The position numbers and the translations under genes are program-made. The notes under the pieces are model-generated. The model did no database searches, was not told where the DNA came from, and saw only the letters and a program-made list of their open reading frames with translations. Of a stretch of 64,000 bases of DNA, positions 63,598-64,000 are shown piece by piece (position 1 is the stretch's first letter; each line of letters opens with the position of its first letter). The DNA comes from Coprococcus comes ATCC 27758 (lineage in GTDB: Bacteria; Bacillota; Clostridia; Lachnospirales; Lachnospiraceae). The DNA lies in assembly GCF_025149785.1 (NCBI RefSeq), contig NZ_CP102277.1, positions 2,790,001 through 2,854,000 of the forward strand, in the 5' to 3' direction.

Positions 63598-63972
63598 TTA
63601 CTTAAGGTTAACTTCTGCTCCTTCAGCTTCAAGTTTTGTTTTGATTTCTTCAGCTTCAGCTTTAGAAACGCCTTCTTTAACTACCTTCGGTGCTCCGTCA
63701 ACTAATTCTTTAGCTTCTTTAAGTCCAAGTCCTGTGATTTCACGAACAACTTTGATAACTTTAACTTTAGATGCTCCAGCAGAAACAAGTTCTACGTCGA
63801 ACTCATCTTTTTCTTCTGCTGCTGCTCCACCTTCTGCAGCTGCTGCTACTACAACACCTGCTGCTGCGGATACACCAAATTCTTCTTCACATGCTTTAAC
63901 TAAGTCATTTAATTCAAGTACAGATAATTCTTTGATAGCTTCAATAAATTCTGCTGTTGTTAATTTTGCCAT
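63598..63972 (-). CDS. rplL: Ribosomal protein L7/L12
   Basis: A 124-aa stalk protein: N-terminal dimer domain ([32 protein letters not shown]), an Ala-rich hinge at about 38-55, and the C-terminal domain with [32 protein letters not shown] that recruits translation factors. The ATG at 63972 (MAKLTTAEF) follows GGAGG; five more codons upstream are open but are the ribosome binding region. rplJ should lie just beyond the right edge. Confidence 0.97.
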   Translation of the reverse strand: MAKLTTAEFIEAIKELSVLELNDLVKACEEEFGVSAAAGVVVAAAAEGGAAAEEKDEFDVELVSAGASKVKVIKVVREITGLGLKEAKELVDGAPKVVKEGVSKAEAEEIKTKLEAEGAEVNLK

Positions 63973-64000
63973 TTTATTTTCCTCCATTTGATTTTAATGA

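Overview
The window looks like a chromosome segment of a gut-type Lachnospiraceae (low-GC Clostridia). The genus cannot be named from the sequence. The basis is the EF-Tu, EF-G, RpoB and RpoC sequences, the rpsL-rpsG-fusA-tuf and rplL-rpoB-rpoC order, and families typical of this group (SfsA-MutY fusion, DUF5058 cluster, DUF3784, DUF5348, TnpV, Cys-rich VLP). No rRNA, tRNA or CRISPR array was seen.

Bases 1-15.8 kb are ordinary chromosome. They hold a cytidylate kinase-like protein, lrgAB, a lipid-metabolism cluster (diacylglycerol kinase, glycerophosphodiesterase, PAP2), a SfsA-MutY fusion, a secreted coiled-coil/3D-domain wall protein, an MMPL transporter, yajC, and an M20 amidohydrolase with two membrane proteins divergent from a PucR regulator.

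Bases 15.8-41.0 kb are two integrative mobilizable elements in tandem, both in the 3' end of tuf. The last 54 bp of tuf (17 codons plus stop) occur three times without a mismatch, at 15844, 32501 and 40939. Element 1 is about 16.7 kb and element 2 about 8.4 kb. Each has integrase, excisionase, XRE regulator, RecA-like ATPase, a small accessory protein, DUF5348 protein, MobV relaxase, TnpV, DUF3784 protein, and an HTH-membrane-DUF2007 protein. Each also carries its own tuf-like 3' UTR and terminator and its own pair of putative integrase arm repeats. Element 1 also carries a yjdF riboswitch with yjdF. A 7.03 kb GC-rich mobilizable transposon (large serine recombinase, MobV, frameshifted RepA, Cys-rich VLP, XRE, M28 peptidase lipoprotein, pMV158-like oriT) splits the HTH-membrane gene of element 1. 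Element 2 keeps the intact gene and so shows the empty site.

The most interesting signal sits just inside the left end of both elements. An unlisted 32-codon membrane-peptide gene has its own promoter, a structured 5' UTR and a shared bidirectional terminator, and a short RNA is predicted to converge on it from the other strand. The layout resembles Fst/par type I toxin-antitoxin loci, but the peptide does not look like Fst. Between the two copies the peptide is conserved mainly through synonymous changes, and one hairpin shows a compensatory base-pair change.

Bases 41.0-64.0 kb return to core chromosome, all on the minus strand: tuf, fusA, rpsG, rpsL, an LCP-family wall enzyme, a pepP-oppABCDF peptide operon with a palindromic operator, an XRE-cupin regulator, rpoC, rpoB and rplL.
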